Shown one piece after another: positions 23,475-29,878 of a DNA stretch of 29,878 bases. A model generated the notes under the pieces. The model saw only the letters and a program-made list of their open reading frames with translations, did no database searches and was not told the DNA's origin. Origin of the DNA: Mageeibacillus sp. UBA1255 (GTDB lineage Bacteria; Bacillota; Clostridia; UBA1212; UBA1255). Position 1 is the first letter of the stretch, and each line of letters starts with the position of its first letter. Location: positions 9,136 to 39,013 of the forward strand of contig DBVV01000144.1 of the NCBI GenBank assembly GCA_002308795.1. Direction: 5' to 3'. Both the position numbers and the translations under genes were made by a program.

Positions 23475-24180
23475 TTATATAATCGGCTCCGTGTTTTGCA
23501 AACCTTTCCGCGATCTCGGGATCGTCGATCGTCCAGAGATTTACTTCCAGGCCGCAGTCTTTCATCTCGTCAAATATATCGTCGGTAACGCCGGGATATG
23601 CTATATCGATGTCAACTTTATTATCCAGCACGAATTGTTTTACTTCGTCGTTCCATGCGCCCGTTAAAAACTGTGCCGGATGGCCGGGCAGATATCTTCT
23701 GACGGCGAGGATGTCCTGAGTGTGGAAAGATATGAATATCGTGTCCTGAAGGTGTCCCAGTTTATCGATAATATCGATTATTTCTTTCACGTATTCGTCC
23801 TCAAGAGGTGTTTTCAGTTCAAGGATCGCCTTTTTCCCGTAGTGACGGCATATGCTTATATATTCTTCCAACGACGGGATGCGGATATCCCAGAGGTCGT
23901 GCTCGCCGTATACACTGAGCAGACGGACGGATCTCAGTTCTTCAAACGTTGATGATTCCACGTCCATATCCAGCCCGGAAACGCTCTTAGTATTGCTGTC
24001 GTGTATGCAAACGTATTTACCGTCTGAGGTGCGGTGAACGTCTGTTTCGATCCCGTAGTATTTTTCTCTGTTTCCTGCGGCAACGAACGCGAGGTTCGTA
24101 TTTCCCCTCTCCAGTCCGAAAAGTCCCTGGTGGGCGATCATTTTCGTGTTCCTGCTGTTGATCTTTACTGTGTCTGCCAT
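23455..24180 (-). CDS. Glycerophosphodiester phosphodiesterase family protein
   Basis: A 241-residue TIM-barrel phosphodiesterase that should release an alcohol and glycerol 3-phosphate from glycerophosphodiesters. Visible active-site elements are MIAHQGLFGLERGNTN (His of the usual HRG motif; here the Arg is Gln), GIETDVHRTSDGKYVCIHDSN (metal-binding Glu and Asp and the second catalytic His), ILELKTP (Glu) and NLWTIDDPE. It ends HGADYITTNILE, as in the family. No signal peptide is seen, so it is cytosolic. The start at 24180 has GGGAGA nine bases upstream; two ATGs nearer that site are too close. The HRG-to-HQG change is unusual but the rest of the site is intact. Confidence 0.9.
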   Translation of the reverse strand: MADTVKINSRNTKMIAHQGLFGLERGNTNLAFVAAGNREKYYGIETDVHRTSDGKYVCIHDSNTKSVSGLDMDVESSTFEELRSVRLLSVYGEHDLWDIRIPSLEEYISICRHYGKKAILELKTPLEDEYVKEIIDIIDKLGHLQDTIFISFHTQDILAVRRYLPGHPAQFLTGAWNDEVKQFVLDNKVDIDIAYPGVTDDIFDEMKDCGLEVNLWTIDDPEIAERFAKHGADYITTNILE

Positions 24181-24251
24181 ATGCATCATTCTCCCGTTTT
24201 TCTGTTTATTCTCTGTTTTGCGTTCCGCGCCTTTTCGCGCTTTATGTGTCT

Positions 24252-24280
24252 ATTTTATCCGCAAATCAGGAAAAAGTAAA
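24252..24280 (-). promoter_or_regulatory. Possible promoter of the phosphodiesterase gene
   Basis: TTTACT (24275-24280) and TAAAAT (24252-24257) are separated by 17 bases on the minus strand. The -35 box would lie in the T-rich tail of the rpsU terminator. Weak evidence. Confidence 0.35.
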
Positions 24281-24298
24281 GCCCCCGTTTCCGGGGGC
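24271..24298 (-). terminator. Rho-independent terminator of rpsU
   Basis: Minus-strand RNA forms a perfect 7-bp stem GCCCCCG/CGGGGGC with a GAAA tetraloop (24281-24298), followed by TTTACTTTTT (24271-24280). It lies 22 bases after the rpsU stop codon. Confidence 0.93.
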
Positions 24299-24320
24299 AT
24301 ATGCTTTTAGTGTTTCAGTC

Positions 24321-24494
24321 TCAATACCTGCGCTTTCTTGCGGCTTCAGACTTTTTCTTTCTTCTTACGCTGGGCTTTTCATAGTGTTCGCGTTTTCTGC
24401 ACTCAGCGATAACACCCGACTTCTGGCAGGAGCGCTTAAATCTCTTAAGAGCGCTGTCCAGCGATTCGTTCTCTTTTACTCTGATTTCAGTCAT
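24321..24494 (-). CDS. rpsU: 30S ribosomal protein bS21
   Basis: A 57-residue, strongly basic protein found by translating the minus strand directly. It starts MTEIRVKENESLDSALKRFK, then RSCQKSGVIAECRKREHYEK and PSVRRKKKSEAARKRRY, which is the complete, typical S21 sequence of Bacillota. S21 binds the small subunit near the anti-Shine-Dalgarno region and helps translation initiation. The start codon has GGGAG ten bases upstream. The gene is flanked by a perfect promoter and a strong terminator, giving a separate short transcript with a leader of about 93 bases. Confidence 0.97.
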   Translation of the reverse strand: MTEIRVKENESLDSALKRFKRSCQKSGVIAECRKREHYEKPSVRRKKKSEAARKRRY

Positions 24495-24593
24495 CTATTT
24501 TTCACTCCCTCCAACGGTAGCAGTTACGGTATTGGTTTTTATGTGCCATTAACCACGGTACTACCAAACCGGGTCATTTCATAGGCATTGGTT
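24495..24593 (-). promoter_or_regulatory. rpsU leader with short repeats
   Basis: The leader between the -10 box and the rpsU start contains GGYATTGGTT twice on the plus strand (24528-24537 and 24584-24593) and ACGGTA three times (24514, 24526, 24555). Repeats of this kind could form alternative pairings used for autogenous control of a ribosomal protein, but no known structure is recognised. Confidence 0.3.
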
Positions 24594-24622
24594 ATTATAC
24601 GCCATGACGTTTTACGTGTCAA
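24594..24622 (-). promoter_or_regulatory. Perfect consensus promoter of rpsU
   Basis: On the minus strand TTGACA (24617-24622), a 17-base spacer and TATAAT (24594-24599) match the consensus exactly. The -35 box is built from the final Leu-Asp-Thr codons of trmK. Confidence 0.92.
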
Positions 24623-25337
24623 GCGAAAAGATTATTTTTTCGCACTTCCGGACGACGTCCGCCATGACCGCGTATTCTTTTCCGTGTCTGCCTGCTTCCA
24701 GTCCGGAAACACGTTTTTGCGCTTTCTCCATGACCTTTCTGTAATAATATTTCGGGAGTTTTCCGGTATGACCGGTAAACTGCCCCGGTTCGAATCCTTC
24801 CCCGGCTTCGAATCCGGATACAGCATAATCGAATTCAGGCGTTCCCCCGACGTAAACACACGATACGATAAGATATATCATGCCTCCGTCGCGTACCGCC
24901 GATTCGCGCACGTTAGAAAAGCATGCAGAATACACCATTCTTCTTACGAATTCATCGTGCGTATTCGGACATAAAACGAGTTTCGCGCCTGGAAACAGTT
25001 TCCCGCCGCGAAGTGCTTTATATATTATCTCGCACATGAGCATACCGCCCATTCCGGCGATCGTAATTTCGTCTGCCTCTCCGGGAATGATCGCATCCAA
25101 ACCGTACGCACACCGCGCCGAGACCCTGCCGGAGACGCCGAACCGCTCGATATTTTCCCTGCATCTCGAAAGAGGCGCTTCACGTAGGTCGCAGGCGATC
25201 GCACGCTCGGCTTTCCCGTCAAGTACACTCGATATCGGCAGGAGCCCGTGGTCTGTTCCGATGTCTGCCAGGCATCTGGCTCGTCTGCAGGCGGACAATA
25301 CTTTTTCCAGCCTAAGTGACATTCCGGGTCTTTCCAT
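24612..25337 (-). CDS. trmK: tRNA (adenine(22)-N1)-methyltransferase
   Basis: A 241-residue class I methyltransferase. CLADIGTDHGLLPISSVL is the SAM-binding motif I in its TrmK form, AIACDLREAPLSRCRENI follows as motif II, and EITIAGMGGMLMCEII is the diagnostic GMGG segment. The C-terminal helical part is charged (KVMEKAQKRVSGLEAG), as in B. subtilis TrmK, which methylates A22 of tRNA. The length is normal. I chose the ATG at 25337, five bases after the ispG stop; an ATG at 25361 overlapping ispG and one at 25322 are possible, since no ribosome binding site is strong. It is cotranscribed with ispG. A Nif3-like gene, its frequent neighbour, is absent. Confidence 0.92.
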   Translation of the reverse strand: MERPGMSLRLEKVLSACRRARCLADIGTDHGLLPISSVLDGKAERAIACDLREAPLSRCRENIERFGVSGRVSARCAYGLDAIIPGEADEITIAGMGGMLMCEIIYKALRGGKLFPGAKLVLCPNTHDEFVRRMVYSACFSNVRESAVRDGGMIYLIVSCVYVGGTPEFDYAVSGFEAGEGFEPGQFTGHTGKLPKYYYRKVMEKAQKRVSGLEAGRHGKEYAVMADVVRKCEKIIFSLDT

Positions 25338-25342
25338 TTTTA

Positions 25343-26437
25343 TCAGCTCTTCAGGTCGCATATCTCGACGACGAAACGGACAAACTCTCCGGCAACCGTT
25401 TCATTATCGCCGTAAAGTTTACCGCATATCTTTCCGTTCTTGAACAAAAGCACGCACCCGTCTCCGCCGGCGAGACCGATATCCGCATCAGAAGCCTCAC
25501 CCGGGCCGTTGACCGCACAGCCCATTACCGCCACCTTGACCGGGACTTTTATGCGCCCCGTCTTTTCAAGCACGGTCAGTTTTTCTTCGATGAGACCTGC
25601 AAGTCCGATCAAGTCGATTCTGGTCCTGCCGCACGTGGGGCAAGAAACAAAATTCACGAATTTCTTTCGCCCCAGTCCGAGATCCGTAAGTATCTCCCCC
25701 GCCACCTTAACTTCTTCAACAGGATCTCCCGTCAGCGAAACGCGGATCGTGTCTCCGATACCTGATTCCAGCAGGATACCAAGCGCAAGGCATGATTTGA
25801 TCGTGCCGCTTCTGTACGTTCCGGCTTCGGTAAGGCCTACGTGCAGCGGATAACGGAATTTTTGCGAAAGAGATCTGTAAGCTTTCACAGTTTCTCTGAC
25901 GTCAGATGATTTTACGGAAATACATATATCGTCGAACCCGAGGCTTTCCAGAACGGAGACCTGTCCTGAAACACTTTCAACAAGCGCTTCGGCACACGGA
26001 CGGCCGTACTTTTTAAGGATATCTTTCTCCAGGGAACCGCCGTTGACACCGATACGGATCGGAATGCCGCGTTCTTTCGCAGCATCTGCCACGGCTTTAA
26101 CGCGGTCAATACCGCCGATATTGCCCGGATTTATACGGATCTTATCCGCACCGGCGCGGATAGAGGCAAGAGCGAGCCTGTAATCGAAATGGATATCGGC
26201 GACAAGCGGTATACCGATGCGTTTTCTGATCTCTGTTATCGCATGCGCGGCTTCCATATCCGGAACGGCAACGCGGGCAATATCACACCCGGCTTCCTCG
26301 AATTCCCTGATCTGAGCTGCCGTGGCGTCAACGTCATACGTCGGCGTGTTTGCCATCGACTGCACTGCGACGGGACTGCCTCCGCCGATGTAAATATCAC
26401 CTATCCTGATTTTCTTTGTTTCAAAGCGGCTGTACAA
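25343..26437 (-). CDS. ispG: 4-hydroxy-3-methylbut-2-en-1-yl diphosphate synthase (flavodoxin/ferredoxin)
   Basis: A 364-residue iron-sulfur enzyme of the MEP pathway that converts MEcPP to HMBPP. The N-terminal TIM barrel has VAVQSMANTPTYDVDATAAQI, PLVADIHFDYRLAL and KIRINPGNIG. The C-terminal part has the cluster cysteines in SCPTCGR (about 268-271) and GCAVNGPGEA (about 304), the latter carrying the conserved Glu. The length fits the bacterial two-domain form. It starts with TTG at 26437, preceded by GGAGGC eight bases away; no upstream or nearby downstream ATG is compatible. It follows rseP by 24 bases and precedes trmK. Confidence 0.97.
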   Translation of the reverse strand: MYSRFETKKIRIGDIYIGGGSPVAVQSMANTPTYDVDATAAQIREFEEAGCDIARVAVPDMEAAHAITEIRKRIGIPLVADIHFDYRLALASIRAGADKIRINPGNIGGIDRVKAVADAAKERGIPIRIGVNGGSLEKDILKKYGRPCAEALVESVSGQVSVLESLGFDDICISVKSSDVRETVKAYRSLSQKFRYPLHVGLTEAGTYRSGTIKSCLALGILLESGIGDTIRVSLTGDPVEEVKVAGEILTDLGLGRKKFVNFVSCPTCGRTRIDLIGLAGLIEEKLTVLEKTGRIKVPVKVAVMGCAVNGPGEASDADIGLAGGDGCVLLFKNGKICGKLYGDNETVAGEFVRFVVEICDLKS

Positions 26438-26445
26438 TAAGATCC

Positions 26446-26451
26446 GCCTCC
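26446..26451 (-). promoter_or_regulatory. Ribosome binding site deciding the TTG start of ispG
   Basis: GGAGGC lies eight bases upstream of the TTG at 26437-26435. The next in-frame ATG is about 27 codons inside the conserved barrel, so the TTG is the start. Confidence 0.75.
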
Positions 26452-26461
26452 GTATTCAGTT

Positions 26462-28021
26462 TCAGCCAAGAAGCGTTCCGTTAAACAAACGGATTATGTC
26501 GTTGCCGGCAACAATGACCGCGAGCAGTATCAGCAGTCCGAAGAATATCATCGAAATGATATTTTCGACTTTCGCGGATATTTTCTTTCCGCCGCGGCAG
26601 AGTTCGATGAGGATGAATAAAAGTTTTCCGCCGTCAAGCCCGGGGATCGGAAGGAGGTTAACAACGGCCAGGTTAGCGCTTATAAGCGCGGTCATTTCGG
26701 CGATCGCAAAGAATTTACTTGACGCCGGCGCCTGCACTGTAACGACCGAGTTTACGATCCCGGTAATACCGATAGGACCTGAAAGCGCTCCGAGCCCGAG
26801 CTTTCCGGTGATCAGGTACCACAGAGAAAGGAATACCGATTTGATCAGCGAGTGCACGTACAGGAAGCTGTTTCCGATGATCCCGAAGAATCCGCCGCGA
26901 TAAGCGTACGTGTAGGAAAAGCCGTATTTTGAAAACTGGGATCCGGAATTGTAATATTCTATATAAGCGTCAACGTATTCTTCGTCGCTCAGCGTATCGG
27001 AAAGTCCGGTCCGCATCTGCGTCACGCCCTGATCTTCATGCGAGCGGTCGGTCCACGTTGTCACGTAGAGCCCTTTCACGCCGTCACGCGTACCGTAGAA
27101 GAATTCCGTTGCCTGCCCGGAAACGTACTGCAGCGTGATAGTAAGGGTACGGTTATTGTCCCAGAAAGAAGTAAGCGTGCCGAGCTCGGTCCTCGTCTTA
27201 TATCCCTTTCCGGTGAGGCTGTAAACCTTCACTTCAGATGAGATCGTACCGGGGTTCTCCTCTTTATCAGCCCCTTCGTTGGGCTTGATATCCAGAGTCT
27301 TTTCGAATCCGTATTTAAGCTTCGTACCGTCTTTTTTGCGTACCGTGAACGTGGTGTTATCGGGAACGGCAACGTAAGTGTAGAGTGAATAATCGACGGG
27401 TGTCGTTATGTTCTGCCCGTTATATTGCAGCACCTCGTCGCCCGCTTCGAGGCCGGCAATAGTCATCGGTGCGTCGTCGCTCACGTTGCTGACTTTGCGG
27501 GTATCGTAGCCGTTAAACGCGAAAATGATTGCCACGATAAGAAGCGCAAGGATGTAGTTCATCGTCACGCCGGCAATAAGTACGAGCGCCCTTATATACC
27601 ACGGTTTTGCAAAAAAGCTGCCGCCATTAGGATCTCCGGTCTTTTCCTTCGACCCGCTGGCGTCAGGTTCCTCGGTCTTTTCCTTCGGCCCGCTGGCGTC
27701 AGGTTCCTCGGTCTTTTCCTTCGGCCCGCTGCCGTCAGGATCATCGTTTTTTCCCTCTGATCCGCCGTTTTCGTCATCGTTCTCTTCTTCCGGAAGTTCT
27801 CCTTCGAGCGCACAATATCCGCCGAACGGCAGCGCTCTGATCGAAAACAGCATACCTGTCTTTTTGGTCCTGCGCTGGAACAGCTTAGGGCCCATAAAGA
27901 TAGAAAACTCGTTGACCTTCACTTTGAAGATACGGGCGACGATAAAATGGCCCCATTCGTGCACGACCACGAGCACGCTGAGGATAAGTATCATGATCAA
28001 AATGCTGATTACTACGGACAA
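26462..28021 (-). CDS. rseP: RIP metalloprotease RseP (site-2 protease) with an acidic tandem-repeat insertion
   Basis: A 519-residue intramembrane zinc protease that cleaves transmembrane anti-sigma factors or signal-peptide remnants. Helix 1 holds HEWGH (21-25). After FGGYCALEGE an acidic, low-complexity stretch (about 77-132) contains three 12-residue units of SGPKEKTEEPDA type. A PDZ domain then follows (about 165-230, with GLEAGDEVLQYNG), and near 457 NLLPIPGLDGGKL supplies the third zinc ligand Asp. Additional hydrophobic helices complete the fold. At 519 residues it exceeds the usual 340-450, partly from the insertion and partly from an enlarged extracytoplasmic segment (about 230-390). 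The start is TTG at 28021, behind a full AAGGAGGT; it overlaps the end of dxr by ten bases. Confidence 0.93.
   Translation of the reverse strand: MSVVISILIMILILSVLVVVHEWGHFIVARIFKVKVNEFSIFMGPKLFQRRTKKTGMLFSIRALPFGGYCALEGELPEEENDDENGGSEGKNDDPDGSGPKEKTEEPDASGPKEKTEEPDASGSKEKTGDPNGGSFFAKPWYIRALVLIAGVTMNYILALLIVAIIFAFNGYDTRKVSNVSDDAPMTIAGLEAGDEVLQYNGQNITTPVDYSLYTYVAVPDNTTFTVRKKDGTKLKYGFEKTLDIKPNEGADKEENPGTISSEVKVYSLTGKGYKTRTELGTLTSFWDNNRTLTITLQYVSGQATEFFYGTRDGVKGLYVTTWTDRSHEDQGVTQMRTGLSDTLSDEEYVDAYIEYYNSGSQFSKYGFSYTYAYRGGFFGIIGNSFLYVHSLIKSVFLSLWYLITGKLGLGALSGPIGITGIVNSVVTVQAPASSKFFAIAEMTALISANLAVVNLLPIPGLDGGKLLFILIELCRGGKKISAKVENIISMIFFGLLILLAVIVAGNDIIRLFNGTLLG
27638..27745. repeat. Three tandem 36-bp repeats inside rseP
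   Basis: Units begin at 27638, 27674 and 27710. The first two differ at one base; the third carries a few more changes. The 36-bp period keeps the frame and encodes SGPKEKTEEPDA-type units. Such repeats may change copy number by slippage without breaking the protein. Confidence 0.93.
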
Positions 28022-29223
28022 ATCATTGACCTCCTTACGTAATCTCTTGCCCAACTGTCGGCGCTGAGCACGTCTTCCAGATCGGGTTTCTGACAGAAAC
28101 TGCTCCCGGCCACGCCGTTCGATGCTTTCATGTGCGCTTCCATCGCTTCTTCGACCGCGCGTCCGATCTGCATGAATCCCGCCCTGCCGTTAAGGAACAT
28201 TGCGACCGCCTCTTCATTGGCACCGTTCATTACCGCCGGAAGAGTCCCTCCGGTCTTTGCGGCATCGTACGCGAGGGAAAGGCATCTGAACACGTCAGTG
28301 CGCGGTTTTTCAAACGTCAGGCCTGAGATAGCCGTAAGATCAAGCCGTTCTCCGCATGAATTTCCCCTGTACGGGTACGTGAGGGCAAGTTTTATTGGTG
28401 TTTTCATATCCGGAAGGCCGAGCTGCGCAATGACGCTTCCGTCGCCAAACTCGACCATCGAATGGATAATGCTCTGAGGATGTACCACCACGTCGATCTT
28501 TTCAGGCGGCATTCCGAACAGATGCATCGCTTCGATAACCTCCAGCCCCTTGTTCATCATCGTAGCGCAATCGACGGTTATTTTACCGCCCATTTTCCAC
28601 GTCGGATGCGACAATGCCTGGCCGATCGTTACGTTTTCAAGTTCTTTTAAGGAATATCCTCTGAAAGGGCCTCCGGACGCGGTCAATATCAGTTTATTCA
28701 CCGAGGCTTTTCCTCCGGCGAATGCGCTTTTGAGACACTGGAACACAGCGGAGTGTTCGCTGTCAACGGGTATTATCCTCACCCGCTTTTCTTCGGCCCT
28801 TCGCATCACTATATCGCCCGCTGCGACAAGCGTTTCTTTATTTGCCAAAGCGATCTCTGTCCCCGCGTTGATCGCCCGGAGAGTCGGCACGAGCCCCCTC
28901 ATTCCGGATATCGCGGTAACGAGCAGATCCATTGATTGACCGGCACATGCAGCCAGCCCGCTCTCGCCCCGGAACACGCTGAGCCAGCCGTATTTTTCAC
29001 TGAGCCTTGCCGCATCTTCATCGTTATAGACGCACACGGCTTCGGGCCTGAATTCTTCTATCTGCGATTCCAGCAGCTTGAGATTTGAACCGCACGACAG
29101 GACTTTTACGGAATAATGTGGATTCGAAGGGCTCTCGGGATGCGAGTTGAGCTCGCGGATGACCGAAAGAGTCTGAGTACCTATTGACCCGGTAGAACCT
29201 AAGATACCTGTTGTCCTTGCCAT
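28012..29223 (-). CDS. dxr: 1-deoxy-D-xylulose 5-phosphate reductoisomerase
   Basis: A 403-residue NADPH-dependent enzyme of the MEP pathway that forms MEP from DXP. The N-terminal nucleotide-binding GILGSTGSIGTQTL (6-19) is canonical. IPVDSEHSAVFQCL carries metal-binding Asp and Glu residues, LTASGGPFRG is the active-site loop, and KMGGKITVDCATMMNKGLEVIEA with VVHPQSIIHSMVEF completes the catalytic region. The C-terminal helical domain includes MNGANEEAVAMFLNG. AAGGAT precedes the ATG at nine bases. It lies 39 bases after cdsA, and its last codons contain the rseP ribosome binding site. Confidence 0.97.
   Translation of the reverse strand: MARTTGILGSTGSIGTQTLSVIRELNSHPESPSNPHYSVKVLSCGSNLKLLESQIEEFRPEAVCVYNDEDAARLSEKYGWLSVFRGESGLAACAGQSMDLLVTAISGMRGLVPTLRAINAGTEIALANKETLVAAGDIVMRRAEEKRVRIIPVDSEHSAVFQCLKSAFAGGKASVNKLILTASGGPFRGYSLKELENVTIGQALSHPTWKMGGKITVDCATMMNKGLEVIEAMHLFGMPPEKIDVVVHPQSIIHSMVEFGDGSVIAQLGLPDMKTPIKLALTYPYRGNSCGERLDLTAISGLTFEKPRTDVFRCLSLAYDAAKTGGTLPAVMNGANEEAVAMFLNGRAGFMQIGRAVEEAMEAHMKASNGVAGSSFCQKPDLEDVLSADSWARDYVRRSMICP
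28029..28036 (-). promoter_or_regulatory. Ribosome binding site deciding the TTG start of rseP
   Basis: AAGGAGGT, complementary to the 16S 3' end over eight bases, lies seven bases upstream of the TTG at 28021-28019 and inside the end of dxr. An ATG overlapping this spacer is in the dxr frame and ends at once. Confidence 0.85.
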
Positions 29224-29262
29224 TTCAAACGATCCTTCTTACATACTGACGCTAAAAGCGCG

Positions 29263-29878
29263 CTACATCACAAGTCTGACAAAATAGTACACGGCCGGGA
29301 ATATGAAAATAAGGCTGTCGAGCCTGTCTATTATTCCGCCGTGGCCCGGTATGATATTGCTGAAATCCTTGATCCCCGCATAGCGCTTGATCATTGACGC
29401 GGCCAGATCGCCTGCCTGAGACAGGAATCCGACGAGCAAACCTACGACCGGGTACCAGTAGAGCGCGAGTTTTGTGAACCAGCCGGTATAGATGAAAAGA
29501 ACGCCCATTATTAATGACGCGATGATCGATCCGGCAAACGCTCCTATGCTGCCTTCGACAGATTTTTTCGGGCTCACTGCCGGTATCAATTTATGTTTAC
29601 CGAACCTCGATCCGATCTCGTAAGCTGCTGTATCGGCGGCAACGTCTGATAGCAGCGCGAGCAGGAACAGGAACAGTCCGCCTTTTCCGCCGTCCATCTC
29701 TCTTAATGAAAACGCATAGCTGGTAAGGACAACAACGTAGAATCCTCCGAATACCGTCACTGCCGCGTCGATCGGGGTGTGTTTTTCGTGTCTGAATACC
29801 ATCACGGTCAATATCGCCAGTATAATGACTACGAACAGTACCGGTGACAGGCTGAATTTTTCTAGCGCCGCGCCTTCT
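29263..29878 (-). CDS. cdsA: Phosphatidate cytidylyltransferase, C-terminal part
   Basis: The frame is open to the right window edge, so the N-terminus lies outside; about 204 residues are visible. It is an integral membrane enzyme making CDP-diacylglycerol from phosphatidate and CTP. The C-terminal signature is complete: SQAGDLAASMIKRYAGIKDF followed by SNIIPGHGGIIDRLDSLIF, with the conserved Lys-Asp, His-Gly-Gly and Asp-Arg-x-Asp. Several hydrophobic helices precede it, and LLSDVAADTAAYEIGSRFGKHKL with SPKKSVEGSIGAFAG matches the conserved central loop. It heads the visible part of the cdsA-dxr-rseP-ispG run; uppS and frr usually lie upstream. Confidence 0.96.
   Translation of the reverse strand, partial: EGAALEKFSLSPVLFVVIILAILTVMVFRHEKHTPIDAAVTVFGGFYVVVLTSYAFSLREMDGGKGGLFLFLLALLSDVAADTAAYEIGSRFGKHKLIPAVSPKKSVEGSIGAFAGSIIASLIMGVLFIYTGWFTKLALYWYPVVGLLVGFLSQAGDLAASMIKRYAGIKDFSNIIPGHGGIIDRLDSLIFIFPAVYYFVRLVM

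Noticed and set aside
27638..27745. Possible CRISPR-like array (36-bp repeats)
   Set aside because: The units are directly tandem with no spacers, keep the reading frame of rseP and encode a 12-residue repeat.

Overview
The window looks like a chromosomal segment of a Gram-positive member of the Clostridia, probably an uncultured gut Oscillospirales-type organism. I infer this from the gene order cdsA-dxr-rseP-ispG, Bacillota-type TrmK and S21, lipoprotein and sortase-type surface proteins, strong GGAGG ribosome binding sites and consensus TTGACA/TATAAT promoters. No phage, insertion sequence, CRISPR array, tRNA or rRNA was seen. All genes except one (22111-23418) lie on the minus strand, so transcription runs mainly from right to left.

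Right end (24321-29878): housekeeping genes in the order cdsA (5' end outside the window), dxr, rseP, ispG, trmK, tightly spaced or overlapping. They cover phospholipid head-group activation, two steps of the MEP isoprenoid pathway, an intramembrane site-2 protease and a tRNA m1A22 methyltransferase. rpsU follows with its own perfect consensus promoter, whose -35 box lies in the last codons of trmK, and a strong terminator. A glycerophosphodiester phosphodiesterase gene comes next and converges on a plus-strand DUF1015 gene.

Centre (12288-21899): an accessory block of six minus-strand genes that encode surface or secreted proteins plus one regulator. They are a membrane-anchored two-repeat protein, an AraC-type regulator, a two-repeat lipoprotein, a large membrane-anchored GH106-like glycoside hydrolase, an extracellular solute-binding lipoprotein with no permease beside it, and a sortase-type two-repeat protein. 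Three of these share a divergent beta-rich domain, present five times in all. Two promoters in the block carry the same pair of operator-like motifs 21 bp apart. This block is the best candidate for an undescribed system, probably the sensing, binding and trimming of a rhamnose-containing or similar glycan at the cell surface.

Left half (1-12081): citrate synthase, then an intergenic element of inverted heptamer arrays, then leuS, a small membrane protein, argS, an acyltransferase-3 membrane protein, a UvrD-like helicase, a uroporphyrinogen-decarboxylase-family methyltransferase, a coiled-coil protein, an SGNH hydrolase and the start of an M16C metallopeptidase that runs off the left edge. 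The only gene-free stretch above 300 bases is 876-1203. It holds a likely terminator, short repeats and a perfect 12-bp palindrome.
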